From assembly GCA_016183145.1 (NCBI GenBank), contig JACPFE010000006.1, positions 1 to 20,449 on the forward strand: a stretch of 20,449 bases of DNA, given 5' to 3'. The DNA comes from Deltaproteobacteria bacterium. Its GTDB lineage: Bacteria; Desulfobacterota; Binatia; UBA9968. The notes beneath the pieces are model-generated. The model did not search any database. It worked only from the letters and a program-made list of their open reading frames with translations, and had not been told where the DNA came from. A program made the position numbers and the translations under genes. Every line of letters starts with the position of its first letter. The stretch's first letter is position 1. This document shows, piece after piece, positions 1-7,621 of the stretch.

Positions 1-1
1 C

Positions 2-232
2 GGGTTGGGAACGGCTGCTGATGAGAGGCGAGAGAACTATGGAGCATGGATCGATTCGCAAATCGGCGATGGAGAGTGGGAGGAGATCAGGCATTCGACG
101 CAACGGGGCCGGCTGATCGGGCGGGAAGCGTTTCAGAAACAAGTTGAAACGATGACGGGGCGACGTTTAGTTGGCGAAGCGCGAGGCCGGCCAAAAAAAC
201 TGGCCGTGCGTGAGGTCGAAAAAGTTCTCTGA
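2..232 (+). pseudogene. C-terminal end of REP-associated tyrosine transposase (partial at window edge)
   Basis: The frame is open from the window edge to a TGA at 230-232, so only the last ~76 residues are visible and an intact 5' part may lie outside the window. The tail reads 'IRHSTQRGRLIG', then 'GRRL', then 'GRPKK'. This matches the C-terminal signature I know from RAYT (Y1_Tnp, IS200-like HUH) proteins, where a helix with an LG/IG turn is followed by a basic GRPKK-type end. RAYTs are single-strand transposases that act on short REP palindromes; the catalytic HUH motif and tyrosine would lie upstream. The stop codon sits inside a repeat-like sequence at 219-236 that recurs inverted at 1540-1558. 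Called partial; whether the gene is intact cannot be judged. Confidence 0.65.
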
Positions 233-236
233 CCCC
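219..236 (+). repeat. REP-like repeat copy at the RAYT 3' end
   Basis: The 18 bases AAAAAGTTCTCTGACCCC overlap the RAYT stop codon. The inverted copy at 1540-1558 differs at one position in this stretch. A shorter inverted match (GGGGTCAG) is at 369-376. Adjacency to a RAYT gene suggests this is part of its cognate REP sequence. Confidence 0.55.
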
Positions 237-333
237 AATTTCCAATTTGTCATCTGCCGGAGCCGTTTATTGCCAGAGTCACAGCATCGGTCGGGTACTT
301 TCGGCACAATAACGAGGACAAGTTCGTACCACT

Positions 334-361
334 CGTCGTTACTAAAGTATTCTAAACGACG
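334..361. repeat. Inverted repeat (hairpin) in the 233-460 intergenic stretch
   Basis: CGTCGTT (334-340) pairs with AACGACG (355-361) across a 14-nt loop. No T-run follows, so it is not a convincing terminator. The rest of 233-460 shows no gene; a weak Shine-Dalgarno is all that precedes the next start. Confidence 0.3.
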
Positions 362-460
362 GGGGAGCGGGGTCAGGCGGGGCGCGGGAATAGGAAAAAT
401 CAGAGATTCAAGATAAAATGCTATCGCTCAGTTTGGCAAACAACTGAACTGGATGGTTCC

Positions 461-1498
461 ATGAAAAAAATCTTTTTTGCGGTTTTTCTTGTGCTCGTTT
501 CAAGAGCGGATCTGCACTCCCAACCTTCTTTCTATGAAGGCAAGACCATCAGGATGATCGTGGGGTTCTCGCCGGGAGGCAGCAACGATTTGTGGACCCG
601 CCTCATCGCCCAGCACATTGGCAAGTACGTTCCGGGGAATCCTGAAATCGTCGTGCAAAACGTGGCCGGTGGCGGCTCGATGGTTGCGGCCAATCAAGTC
701 TACAGCGTAAGCAAACCCGATGGCCTGACGTTGGCGAATATTGCCCCGGCGCTTTACCTGGAGCAGCTTGCGGGACGCAAAGAAGTCCAGTTCGACTGGG
801 CGAAGTTCACCTGGATCGGCTCACCGGAACGTACCGAGGAAGTTTTATTCATTCGCTCGGACAGTCCTTATAAAACAATCGACGATCTGCGCAAGATCGC
901 TGCGCCTGCAAGGTGTGGAGCTACCGGGATCGGCTCGGTGGATCACTATTTCCCGAAACTTTTGGAAGACATCCTGGGGGTGAAGTTTAATATCGTGACC
1001 GGCTATCCAGGCGCTGCCGAGGTGCACCTGGCGATCGAAAAAGGCGAGATGCAATGTCGCGTCGGCAGTGTCTCCTCTTTTTTGGATCGTGAACCCGGAC
1101 GGACTTGGGCAAAGAGCGGATTTGTTCGGGTGCTGGTTCAGGGCGGTAAAAAGCGCGACCCCCGGCTCCCCGACGTTCCCACAATCTATGAGCTTATGGA
1201 CAGATATAAGTCAACCAACGCAGTCAGAGGCCTGGCCAACGTGCTGCTCTCTCCCGGCGTTCTCGGGCGCCCTATGGTCGCTTCACCGGGAATTCCCCCG
1301 GAGCGCGTAAAACTTTTGCGGGCGGCTTACGCTAAAACACTCAGCGACCCGGCCGTCATGGCCGACCTAAAGAAGAGAGGCTGGCAAGCAAGTCCGGTTA
1401 GCGGAGAAGAGTTGGAAGCGGTAGCAAAAGACGTAATCGCACAGCCGCCGGAAGTTGTCGAAAAGATGAAACAGCTGTTGGATCTCGCAACAAAGTGA
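461..1498 (+). CDS. TctC/Bug-family periplasmic substrate-binding protein
   Basis: 345 residues, the usual length for Bug/TctC proteins. A Lys-rich, hydrophobic N-terminus (residues 1-20) looks like a Sec signal peptide. The mature part opens with the family pattern FYEGKTIRMIVGFSPGG (about 24-40), then NPEIVVQNVAGGGSMVAAN and KPDGLTL, and ends with the typical SPGIPPERV and C-terminal helices. Such proteins bind carboxylates (tricarboxylates, aromatic acids, amino acids) for TctAB membrane partners, but no tctA or tctB is in the window, so this is an orphan receptor and its ligand cannot be predicted. The ATG at 461 is chosen for the signal peptide although the Shine-Dalgarno is weak. RAYT-type repeats lie on both sides (219-236 and 1540-1558). 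Confidence 0.9.
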   Translation: MKKIFFAVFLVLVSRADLHSQPSFYEGKTIRMIVGFSPGGSNDLWTRLIAQHIGKYVPGNPEIVVQNVAGGGSMVAANQVYSVSKPDGLTLANIAPALYLEQLAGRKEVQFDWAKFTWIGSPERTEEVLFIRSDSPYKTIDDLRKIAAPARCGATGIGSVDHYFPKLLEDILGVKFNIVTGYPGAAEVHLAIEKGEMQCRVGSVSSFLDREPGRTWAKSGFVRVLVQGGKKRDPRLPDVPTIYELMDRYKSTNAVRGLANVLLSPGVLGRPMVASPGIPPERVKLLRAAYAKTLSDPAVMADLKKRGWQASPVSGEELEAVAKDVIAQPPEVVEKMKQLLDLATK

Positions 1499-1539
1499 CT
1501 TAAAGAGCCTCGCAGAATTTCGCCAGATCGACGGAAAAG

Positions 1540-1558
1540 GGGGTCCGAGAACTTTTTT
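1540..1558 (-). repeat. Inverted copy of the REP-like repeat
   Basis: GGGGTCCGAGAACTTTTTT is the reverse complement of the 219-236 copy with one mismatch over 18 bases. With that copy it brackets the tctC gene at 461-1498 in inverted orientation. It lies just before a promoter-like sequence. Confidence 0.55.
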
Positions 1559-1559
1559 C

Positions 1560-1587
1560 TTGACGATGCGCGTGCTTCGACTATAAG
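1560..1587 (+). promoter_or_regulatory. Sigma70-like promoter candidate
   Basis: TTGACG (1560-1565) and TATAAG (1582-1587) are separated by 16 bp. They lie 35 bp before the start of the small ORF at 1622, and could also serve the TctC gene at 1831. The call rests on sequence pattern only. Confidence 0.35.
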
Positions 1588-1621
1588 CTCCGCTAGACTT
1601 CCCGCAGCACAGGGATGTTCT

Positions 1622-1801
1622 ATGGTAGAAAGCTATAGTCATTGGGAGATCGCAAGGAGCTTAAATGTTGGAAGCCACTCTACGGTCAGTTCTGCGTGGG
1701 CGGTAATGAAAAAGAGGCTAGAAAAAGATGGCGTGCTGCGTGAACAAGTCAAGAAGATCCAGGAACGGTTATCTGTAAACTATGGACATCCAGGGAGTTG
1801 A
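1622..1801 (+). CDS. Small DnaA-like helix-turn-helix ORF, probable RAYT C-terminal relic
   Basis: 59 residues starting MVESYSHWEIARSLNVG and continuing with HSTVSSA and a basic helix ending IQERLSV. The pattern of a short helix, a glycine turn and H-S-T/A-V resembles the DnaA domain IV-type helix-turn-helix ('EIG..FG...HSTV'), also seen as a C-terminal extension of some RAYT transposases. AGGGA (1611-1615) six bases before the ATG is a plausible ribosome-binding site, and a promoter-like sequence lies upstream, so it could be expressed alone. The frame stays open back to the TGA of the upstream tctC gene, but the preceding ~40 codons resemble nothing. Either a free-standing small DNA-binding protein or the stump of a second RAYT; I favour the stump because of the REP-like copy next to it. 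Confidence 0.45.
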   Translation: MVESYSHWEIARSLNVGSHSTVSSAWAVMKKRLEKDGVLREQVKKIQERLSVNYGHPGS

Positions 1802-1830
1802 CTCCACAGCCAATCAAAAAGGAGGAGCAA

Positions 1831-2922
1831 ATGAACCATAGCTCATGGCGAGTCTTCGTGTCTATCATGGCGTTGTACTCCCTTACCGTTTTGGTGCCGC
1901 AAAACGTTTCCGCCCAGAAGCCCTTCTACGAGGGCAAGACGGTGACCGTCCTGGTCAATTATGCCGCCGGAGGACCGACCGACGTCGAGGGTCGAGTTTT
2001 GGCGCGGCATCTTGCCAAGCATATCCCGGGACAACCTAATGTAGTCGTCCAGAATATGGGAGGGGCTGGCGGCATCATAGGAATAAATTACTTGGGGCAA
2101 GTCGCCAAACCCGATGGTCTGATGATGGGCTATTTTACCGGCGCGATCTTCCATCAGCAGGTCAAAAATCCAGCGCTGCGCACGGACTTGGCTAAATACG
2201 GATTTATCTCGGGAATCCAGGGAGTCACGGTGTCATACATTCGAGCCGATGTGCCTCCTGGAATCAAGAAACCCGCCGATATCGTTAAGGCGCAACGTTT
2301 CAAAGCCGGAGGCCTAAGCTTTGACAGCTCCAAGGATGTCCGTTTTCGCCTTTCATTTGATCTTTTGGGATTGAAGTACGACTACGTGACTGGCTACAAC
2401 TCCAGCTCGGAAGCAAGGCTAGCGGTGCAGCGTAATGAAGTTCAGTACCATGACGAGACTCTTCCGGGTTACCGCTCTCAGGTGGAACCCAGCATGGTAA
2501 AATCGGGCCAGGTCACGGCGCTCTATTATACCGACCTTGTCACTCCAGAGGGCGACGTAACAGATAGCCTGGATGTCCCTGAGCTTCTTTCTTTCACTAA
2601 ATTCTATAAGCAAATTTTCGGCAATCCTCCTTCGGGGATCAAGTACGAAGCGTTGAAAGCGGCCAACATCTCCGGCACGAACATGACGCGCGCGGTTTTG
2701 CTTCCGCCCGGTTCTCCTCGAGAGGCTGTGGCCGCCCTCCAACAGGCGATTACATCCTTGTCGAGAGATGAAGAATATCTCGGGGATGCGATGAAGGTGA
2801 TGCGGTTCCATCCCAGATTCGAGATGGGTGAACAAGCGGAAAGGCTCTATCAAAAGGCGACGCAGGCATCCCCTGAAGTAGCTAGTTTTATCAGGCAGTA
2901 TATCGAGCAGGTAAGAAAATAA
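1831..2922 (+). CDS. TctC/Bug-family periplasmic substrate-binding protein
   Basis: 363 residues from the ATG at 1831, which is preceded by an excellent AAGGAGG five bases away. The longer reading from TTG 1798 is rejected because it would bury the signal peptide. Residues 1-28 form a Sec signal ending VSA|QK. The mature part starts KPFYEGKTVTVLVNYAAGGPTD, then PNVVVQNMGGAGG and KPDGLMMG. It carries the family C-terminus (VLLPPGSPREAV, then paired helices). The family role is high-affinity binding of organic acids in the periplasm for tripartite (TctABC) uptake or two-component sensing. No membrane partner is nearby. It is distinct in sequence from the paralogue at 461-1498, so the two are not a recent tandem duplication. 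Confidence 0.92.
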   Translation: MNHSSWRVFVSIMALYSLTVLVPQNVSAQKPFYEGKTVTVLVNYAAGGPTDVEGRVLARHLAKHIPGQPNVVVQNMGGAGGIIGINYLGQVAKPDGLMMGYFTGAIFHQQVKNPALRTDLAKYGFISGIQGVTVSYIRADVPPGIKKPADIVKAQRFKAGGLSFDSSKDVRFRLSFDLLGLKYDYVTGYNSSSEARLAVQRNEVQYHDETLPGYRSQVEPSMVKSGQVTALYYTDLVTPEGDVTDSLDVPELLSFTKFYKQIFGNPPSGIKYEALKAANISGTNMTRAVLLPPGSPREAVAALQQAITSLSRDEEYLGDAMKVMRFHPRFEMGEQAERLYQKATQASPEVASFIRQYIEQVRK

Positions 2923-2971
2923 TTCCGCAACTTCCCAGAAAGATGACGAGGAGGCGCTCCCTTTCGCCGCT

Positions 2972-2987
2972 GCGGCCGCCGGGCCGC
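2972..2987. terminator. GC-rich hairpin between convergent genes
   Basis: GCGGCC, loop GCCG, GGCCGC: a perfect 6-bp stem in the 74-bp gap between the plus-strand tctC (ends 2922) and the minus-strand DUF35 gene (ends 2997). There is no T-tract on either side, so it may be only a transcriptional pause or mRNA-stabilising hairpin. Confidence 0.3.
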
Positions 2988-2996
2988 GACTCCGAT

Positions 2997-3440
2997 CTAC
3001 GCTGATTTTACCGGGCGAAATTTTGGTAGCGTATATTCAGGCAAATCTTCATAGACCACCTCCACCGCCATGGCAATCCTGACCTCATCGGGTGGGCAGT
3101 CCACGACGTTGCTCACTATTCGCCCGCCTTCATCCAAGTCAATCAGAGAAACATTATAGGGAATCTTATCCTGGTAGGCCGGATGCCACGGTCGATGGTA
3201 AGTCACGCAAGAATAAACTTTTCCCTTGCCGCTAAGAATCGCCCATTCGTAGTCTGACGCCAGACAATGCGGGCAGCGCGCCTGTGGTGGAAAATTAAAT
3301 ATTTTCTTGCACGAGGAGCAACGCTGGGCTGTAAGCCTGTGCTCTCTCAGACTAGCCCAAAATGGCTTGGCCTCGGGCTCGTCGAGGAAGGGTTGGCCTC
3401 TGCGCGCGGCGCGGCCTCTTTCGTCTTGTGTCTTGCTCAT
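2997..3440 (-). CDS. Zn-ribbon/OB-fold (DUF35, ChsH2-like) acyl-CoA-binding protein
   Basis: 147 residues. After an N-terminal helix comes a rubredoxin-like zinc ribbon (C41-x2-C44 and C56-x2-C59, 'CSSCKKIF', 'CPHC'), then an OB-fold ('GKGKVYSCVTYHR', 'PYNVSLIDLDEGGRIVSNV'). This is the DUF35 architecture. In the steroid-degrading Ltp2-ChsH2 complex the DUF35 partner binds the acyl-CoA and stabilises the thiolase-like aldolase. Its ATG overlaps the stop of the thiolase-like gene by four bases (3437-3440), so the two are translationally coupled and probably form a complex. The stop is TAG, evidence that TAG is a real terminator codon in this genome. Confidence 0.88.
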   Translation of the reverse strand: MSKTQDERGRAARRGQPFLDEPEAKPFWASLREHRLTAQRCSSCKKIFNFPPQARCPHCLASDYEWAILSGKGKVYSCVTYHRPWHPAYQDKIPYNVSLIDLDEGGRIVSNVVDCPPDEVRIAMAVEVVYEDLPEYTLPKFRPVKSA

Positions 3441-4591
3441 AATGCCCCCAGGATTAGCGTGGCATGCATAGCGAGACTACCTCCATGGCCGCTGACGATG
3501 CCCACCTTGGCATTCGCCACTTGACGCTCTGGCTCTACTTCGTTACCCCGAAGCTGCTTGACCGCCTCGGTGATATGGAGTTGGCCTTCAAGATGAGCTT
3601 GCGATAACAATCCGCCGTGCGTGTTGAGCGGCAGTTCGCCACCGAGGCCGATCCGCCCATCCTTGACGAAGTCCTTGCCATCGCCCTTGGCGCAGAAACC
3701 GTAATCTTCGAGAGTGATCAAGGCGGTAATCGTAAAACAATCATAGATCTCGGCGAAGTCCATATCTTTAGGGCCGAGTCCTGCCATCCGGTAGGCCATT
3801 TCCGAAGACTTCTTGCCGCCAAGAGTCGTAAGCGTAGGCGCGTCGAGGAGACTGAAATGCGGGTGATGCTGTCCCATGCCCAGAATCGCAATCGGCCGTT
3901 TGGGAAAATCCCGCGCGCGTTCGACGCTCGTCACTAGCACGGCCCCTCCGCCGTCCGACTCCAGAGAGCAATCTAACAAGTGGAGTGGCGCGACGATCAT
4001 GCGCGACTGCTGGTGATCTTCGATTGTGATGGGCTTTCGAAGAGTAGCGTTCTTATTGAGGCTCGCGTGTTTGCGGGTGGATACCGCGATATGAGCGAGG
4101 TCCTCGCTCTTGGTGCCATATTCATACATGTGACGTTGTGCCGCAAAAGCGTGGCCGCCCGCAGCGGCAAAATGGCCCCACGGCTCCTCCCAATGCTCGT
4201 CGCCACGCCGGATCGAATGGCCGGGCGTCGGATCGGGAGTTGCCCGCTTGCGCGCATGGACACACATTAACGTCGTCGCCATGCCTGCTTCAATGGCCAT
4301 CACCGCATGTTGGACCATGGCGATGGGAGTCGCGCCGCCGAGTGCCAGATCGGTCGCAAAACCGGCATTGATGCCAGCCATGTGAGCGAGTTTTACAGCG
4401 TAGCTCCGGTGCGAGTCGTTCAAGGGTTGGTTGGTCAAAAGGCCGTCGACCTGGGAAGCTTTGATTCCAGCGTCTTCCAGGCAGGCCTTGATCGCCTCGA
4501 GATGGAGAGAGTTGGTGGTAGCGTCTGGGCGTTTTCCGACCGCCGTCTCACCCATTCCGACGATCGCGCATTTGCCACTGAGGTTTGTCAT
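3437..4591 (-). CDS. Thiolase-superfamily (SCP2-thiolase/Ltp-like) protein lacking the N-terminal catalytic Cys
   Basis: 384 residues, full length for lipid-transfer-protein-type thiolases. It opens with CAIVGMGETAVGKRPDATT and has EIYDCF (281-286), NTHGG (323-327) and a C-terminal VSGHGG (366-371). Where degradative thiolases carry the nucleophilic cysteine, this protein reads DLALGGATP (81-89), and the C-terminal CxG motif is replaced by SGHGG. Thiolytic chemistry is therefore unlikely; a retro-aldolase role like Ltp2, or another acyl-CoA C-C lyase or condensing role, fits better. AAGGGGGG lies close upstream of the ATG. The coupled DUF35 gene supports a two-subunit acyl-CoA enzyme. The substrate is unknown. 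Confidence 0.85.
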   Translation of the reverse strand: MTNLSGKCAIVGMGETAVGKRPDATTNSLHLEAIKACLEDAGIKASQVDGLLTNQPLNDSHRSYAVKLAHMAGINAGFATDLALGGATPIAMVQHAVMAIEAGMATTLMCVHARKRATPDPTPGHSIRRGDEHWEEPWGHFAAAGGHAFAAQRHMYEYGTKSEDLAHIAVSTRKHASLNKNATLRKPITIEDHQQSRMIVAPLHLLDCSLESDGGGAVLVTSVERARDFPKRPIAILGMGQHHPHFSLLDAPTLTTLGGKKSSEMAYRMAGLGPKDMDFAEIYDCFTITALITLEDYGFCAKGDGKDFVKDGRIGLGGELPLNTHGGLLSQAHLEGQLHITEAVKQLRGNEVEPERQVANAKVGIVSGHGGSLAMHATLILGAL

Positions 4592-4868
4592 ATTTCCCCC
4601 CTTCGCACACCGTTAAAAAAGGCCCATCCGTCAATTAGTCGATCGGAGTTTTTTCCCGGTTCGATGCGATACATCCGAGATACGCTCGCCAGACTGATGA
4701 TTCTCTCCCCTTTCACACTACCCCGTTAAAGAACAGATAGAATTACGCGTCAGGCTTTGCTTGTTTGATAATATCTCACTTTAATTAATCCCAAGCCTAA
4801 CACAATTCAACCAGTTTAGACTACTCGCGCCGAGCACCTCGGCGACGACTTCCGCCATCCTGATCTTC

Positions 4869-5930
4869 TCAGCGCGCCGGCAGCGGATCGACGCCGGACA
4901 ACTTCTTCAGCAATTCGATAATCTCGGGGTCGCGGGGTGTCTCCTGGATCACTTTCGTAAGTTCTTCGGGCATCAGAGGCGAAGCATCGTCGGTGACGAG
5001 CTTCTTAAACTCGGCACGGAACTGCGGATCTTTGAACACCTTGCGCATCGCGTCTTGCAGGATCTCCACGCGATCTTTGGGCGTTCCCGGCGGCAATACG
5101 AACGGCGACGCGACCGTTCTGAAACCGCGCTACGTGGTCAAAAGTTTTTTTTCTTTATCTGTTTTGGCGAAGCTCTCGATCTCCGGCAGTCGGGCGAGGC
5201 GCGGATGCGGCGGTTTATCATTTTTCGGCACGGCCAAGACCGCGTGAAAGTCCATGATGCCCTTTTCCACCCAATCGCGATTGCGGGTTAGCACTGAAGT
5301 CACGTTGTTCGCGCGCGAATCGATCTCCCCGTTGTTGAGTGCGACATCGGCTTCCAGCGAGGAATAACCTGTTACGAACTTAGGCGCCTTTAAATCGAGA
5401 AAGTAAGCAAACAATCTTGCCGAAATATAGGCGACTGCGCCCACTTCCTGAGCACCGATGCGAATGCCGCTGGCCGTTCGCAGTTTGTCTAAAGTGTTCA
5501 GACCGAGCTCCCGCCGCGTGTAGATGACATTGTGGTTTTCGCTCACCGGCGTGCCCAGATAGATGAATTTGTCGATATCATACATAACACCGGTTTCTTT
5601 CATGACCTGCAGTCCGATCACGGAACTACTGAGAGCTCCGATCGTAAGACCGTCGGGGCTGGCGTTTTGGAAGACATGATTCGCGGCTCGGCGTCCGCCG
5701 CCGCCTTGAATGAACACGATAACAATAGTCGGGTTACCCGGAATGTATTTACGCAGATATGGGACGACAGTTTTAACGCGCAGTCCGGCAGTGCCGCCGG
5801 GATCGTTATTGATGATCCTTATTGTCTTGCCTAGATAAAGAGGCGCCTGTGAATAAACAAATGTCGGAGCAACGGTCAGCAGAGACAGGACGCCGACGAA
5901 GGCTATAAGAAGCGGATTTTTCTTTCTCAT
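4869..5930 (-). pseudogene. TctC/Bug-family binding protein, interrupted by an in-frame TAG
   Basis: A 354-codon frame with a signal peptide (residues 1-27, ending VYS|QA), the family opening PLYLGKTIRIINNDPGG, then NPTIVIVFIQGGGG, SPDGLTIG and FVTGYSS. After 'KEKKLLTT' a TAG (5130-5132) interrupts. The same frame then continues with RGFRTVASPFVLPPGTPKDRV and the family C-terminal helices to a TGA at 4869-4871. No frame change is needed, so this is a single nonsense change, not a frameshift. A GAGGAG ribosome-binding site precedes the ATG at 5930. The truncated 266-residue product would lack the C-terminal lobe segment. Downstream translation from a TTG at 5096 would give only a non-functional stub. 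Sequencing error cannot be excluded. Confidence 0.85.
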
Positions 5931-6098
5931 TCGATTCTCCTCAGGCCGTCCAGGAATCCAAACTAAGAAACCGAGATGCTCAACATCTGAAACGATTAAC
6001 CGATCATCACCCTGAACAAATGTTTATCACAACTGGCCCATGGAGGGGTATTTCTTGCTCAATCGAGTTTGGGGCCACCCATTGCCCCGATTGATTAA

Positions 6099-6113
6099 CT
6101 CCATGATGGAGTA
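6099..6113. repeat. Palindrome ACTCCAT-g-ATGGAGT
   Basis: Seven-base arms around one base, within the 5931-6223 gene-free stretch. The ATGGAGTA core recurs at 6534-6555 and, in variant form, at 14905-14938. Position is accurate to a base or two. Confidence 0.4.
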
Positions 6114-6150
6114 GTCAACGGGTAGCAGGCAAGTACGGCAAGTTTAACAC

Positions 6151-6178
6151 GGATTCCGGATTCGGATTTCCGATTCTT
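6151..6178 (+). repeat. Degenerate heptanucleotide tandem repeat (GGATTCC type)
   Basis: Four consecutive 7-mers read GGATTCC, GGATTCG, GATTTCC, GATTCTT. Together with the palindrome at 6099-6113 this is all I see in the 293-bp stretch between the broken tctC and the hydrolase remnant. Confidence 0.45.
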
Positions 6179-6223
6179 CGAGATCGCGGTTCGCGTCCGC
6201 GGTGAGCAGCACTTCGAAACGCA

Positions 6224-6526
6224 TCAACGGCGCGCCTTGGATTCCCTGAGCCGTTTGATCGCGGCAGCAGCGGGCACGACCTTAACCAGCTTCGCTGTCT
6301 CTTCCGGTTTCTCCACGATGACGCTGTGGCCGGCGGCGGGGCTGATTTTTAATTCGCCACAATTCTGAATCAGTTTGGCATCGGTCTCACCAGGGGAGCG
6401 CGGCACGAAGTTATCTTTCTCGCCCCAGATGACCAGCCCCGGTGAAGTGATATTGTACTCGCCTGGAAGGACACACTCAATCTGAGAGACTTGGACGTGT
6501 TCCAGGCCAGCCGTGGGATTGATTTT
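6224..6526 (-). pseudogene. Alpha/beta-hydrolase C-terminal remnant
   Basis: The minus-strand frame is open from a TAG at 6527-6529 to a TGA at 6224-6226 (about 100 codons). It encodes ITSPGLVIWGEKDNFVPRS, the segment carrying the acid residue (D in GEKD), and then PAAGHSVIVEKPEE, the segment carrying the catalytic His (GHS) of alpha/beta-hydrolase-fold enzymes. The nucleophile elbow (G-x-S-x-G) and the N-terminal two-thirds are absent. Just upstream lies repetitive TGGAGT-type DNA and then the 3' end of the ABC binding-protein gene. I read it as a 5'-truncated relic with no credible start. Confidence 0.65.
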
Positions 6527-6533
6527 CTAGGCC

Positions 6534-6555
6534 GTTACTCCATCACTCCATTACA
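6534..6555 (-). repeat. Short tandem repeat (ATGGAGTA type)
   Basis: On the minus strand it reads GTAATGGAGTGATGGAGTAAC, two and a half units of an 8-mer. It sits at the truncated 5' side of the hydrolase remnant. Related units occur at 6099-6113 and 14905-14938. Confidence 0.4.
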
Positions 6556-7532
6556 CCAGAATCTTCTTCCCTTACGGCACATACATCGCGTCGATCAGGC
6601 CGGACGCCTGTTTCTCGAACATTCCCATCTCGACGCCCTCTCTGAGCCAAGTTTTCTGCGCCTTCAGCGTGGCGGCGTCGGGCCAGGTGAAGTCGGCGGG
6701 CAACAGGAAGACCTTGGTGCGCGGCCATGCGGCGGCTAGCTCCTCGGGTTTTTGTTGAAGTGCGCTTCGTCCTGCTGCACGCCGCGATACGCTTCTGTCC
6801 ATGCCGCGCGCAGCCCGGCCACGAGCGCCGGATTTTCTTTCACCCACGGCTCGAGCCCGGCTAGCCAGATGACCGGCATGACCTTGACGTTGAGCAGGCG
6901 CGACAGCTCATCGCGGAATCCCAACAGCGTCCTGTATTTCCCGCTCGCCAGCAGGCGCGACACATGCGCCTCCCAGAGCAGCGCGGCTTCGACTTCCCCT
7001 TTTTCCAACACAGCGATAATCACCGGCGCGCCCAGCTTCTTCAACTGAAAATCCTTTTCGATGCTCAAGCCGCGCTTGCGCATCATGAAATCGAACAGGT
7101 TGTAGAGCGTCGTCACTTCCGACGTTAAGGCGACCGGTTTTCCTTTCAGCTCTTCCACCGAATTGTACGGCGCGTCTTTGCGCACGAGCACATACATGTG
7201 GCTGGTCTGGTAGGGCTGGATGAACCGTATCGGGATATTCCTAAGGTTGGCGCGGAGTCCGGCCTCCGGCGTCATCAATCCAACGGAAATCGCCTTGATG
7301 CCGAGCAGGCGCTGGATCTCCGGCACGCCCGCCCAGCGCGGCTTCATGACAAAGCCGTTCTTTTTATCCAGCCCCTTATCGAGGATGTATTGCCCGCCCA
7401 AGCCGAACAGCCCATCCTGAGGCAGCCCGACCTCGACCGTCGGCAGCTCCGCCGCATAGGCTTCCTTGCCTGGAATCGCCGGCGCAATCAACGCGCCGAT
7501 CGCGCATGCGATGACGGCTGTGATTGTCAAGA

Positions 7533-7556
7533 GGGCGCGATGAATCGCGCCCCTAC
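7533..7556. repeat. Palindrome plus CCCCTAC tail inside the SBP gene
   Basis: GGGCGCGAT (7533-7541), GA, ATCGCGCCC (7544-7552), then CTAC: a near-perfect palindrome with 9-bp arms, inside the reading frame where it encodes 'GAIHRAL'. The GCGCCCCTAC end is shared with the larger palindromic element at 11393-11462, suggesting a common dispersed family. Confidence 0.5.
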
Positions 7557-7621
7557 TGCCTGCCCTGGGCCCTGTCGAACGGCCTGTGGCCATCTGCCTG
7601 CCCTGAGCCGCGTCGAGGGGC
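7556..7621 (+). repeat. Two direct repeat copies (about 28 bp) in the 5' end of the SBP gene
   Basis: Copy one is 7556-7583 and copy two 7594-7621. Both start CTGCCTGCCCTG and share a GCC and a TCGA core (23 of 28 identical by eye). On the minus strand they encode the low-complexity 'LDAAQGRQ' and 'TGPRAG' segments before the signal anchor. They resemble the intergenic CCCTGAG/TCGA-type repeats found scattered in many environmental genomes. Confidence 0.5.

Noticed and set aside
1798..1830. TTG start at 1798 for the second tctC gene
   Set aside because: The ATG at 1831 has an excellent AAGGAGG and begins the signal peptide; the extension is not family-like.
4592..4868. Possible regulatory region upstream of the thiolase-like gene
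   Set aside because: AT-rich with several TTGAC/TATAAT-like fragments, but no correctly spaced promoter pair or hairpin convincing enough to report; no gene or RNA seen.
4869..5096. Independent 75-residue gene starting at TTG 5096
   Set aside because: It is in the same frame as the upstream tctC and is plainly its C-terminal lobe after the TAG.
5130..5132. TAG as a recoded amino acid
   Set aside because: At least four other genes in the window end in TAG at family-typical lengths.
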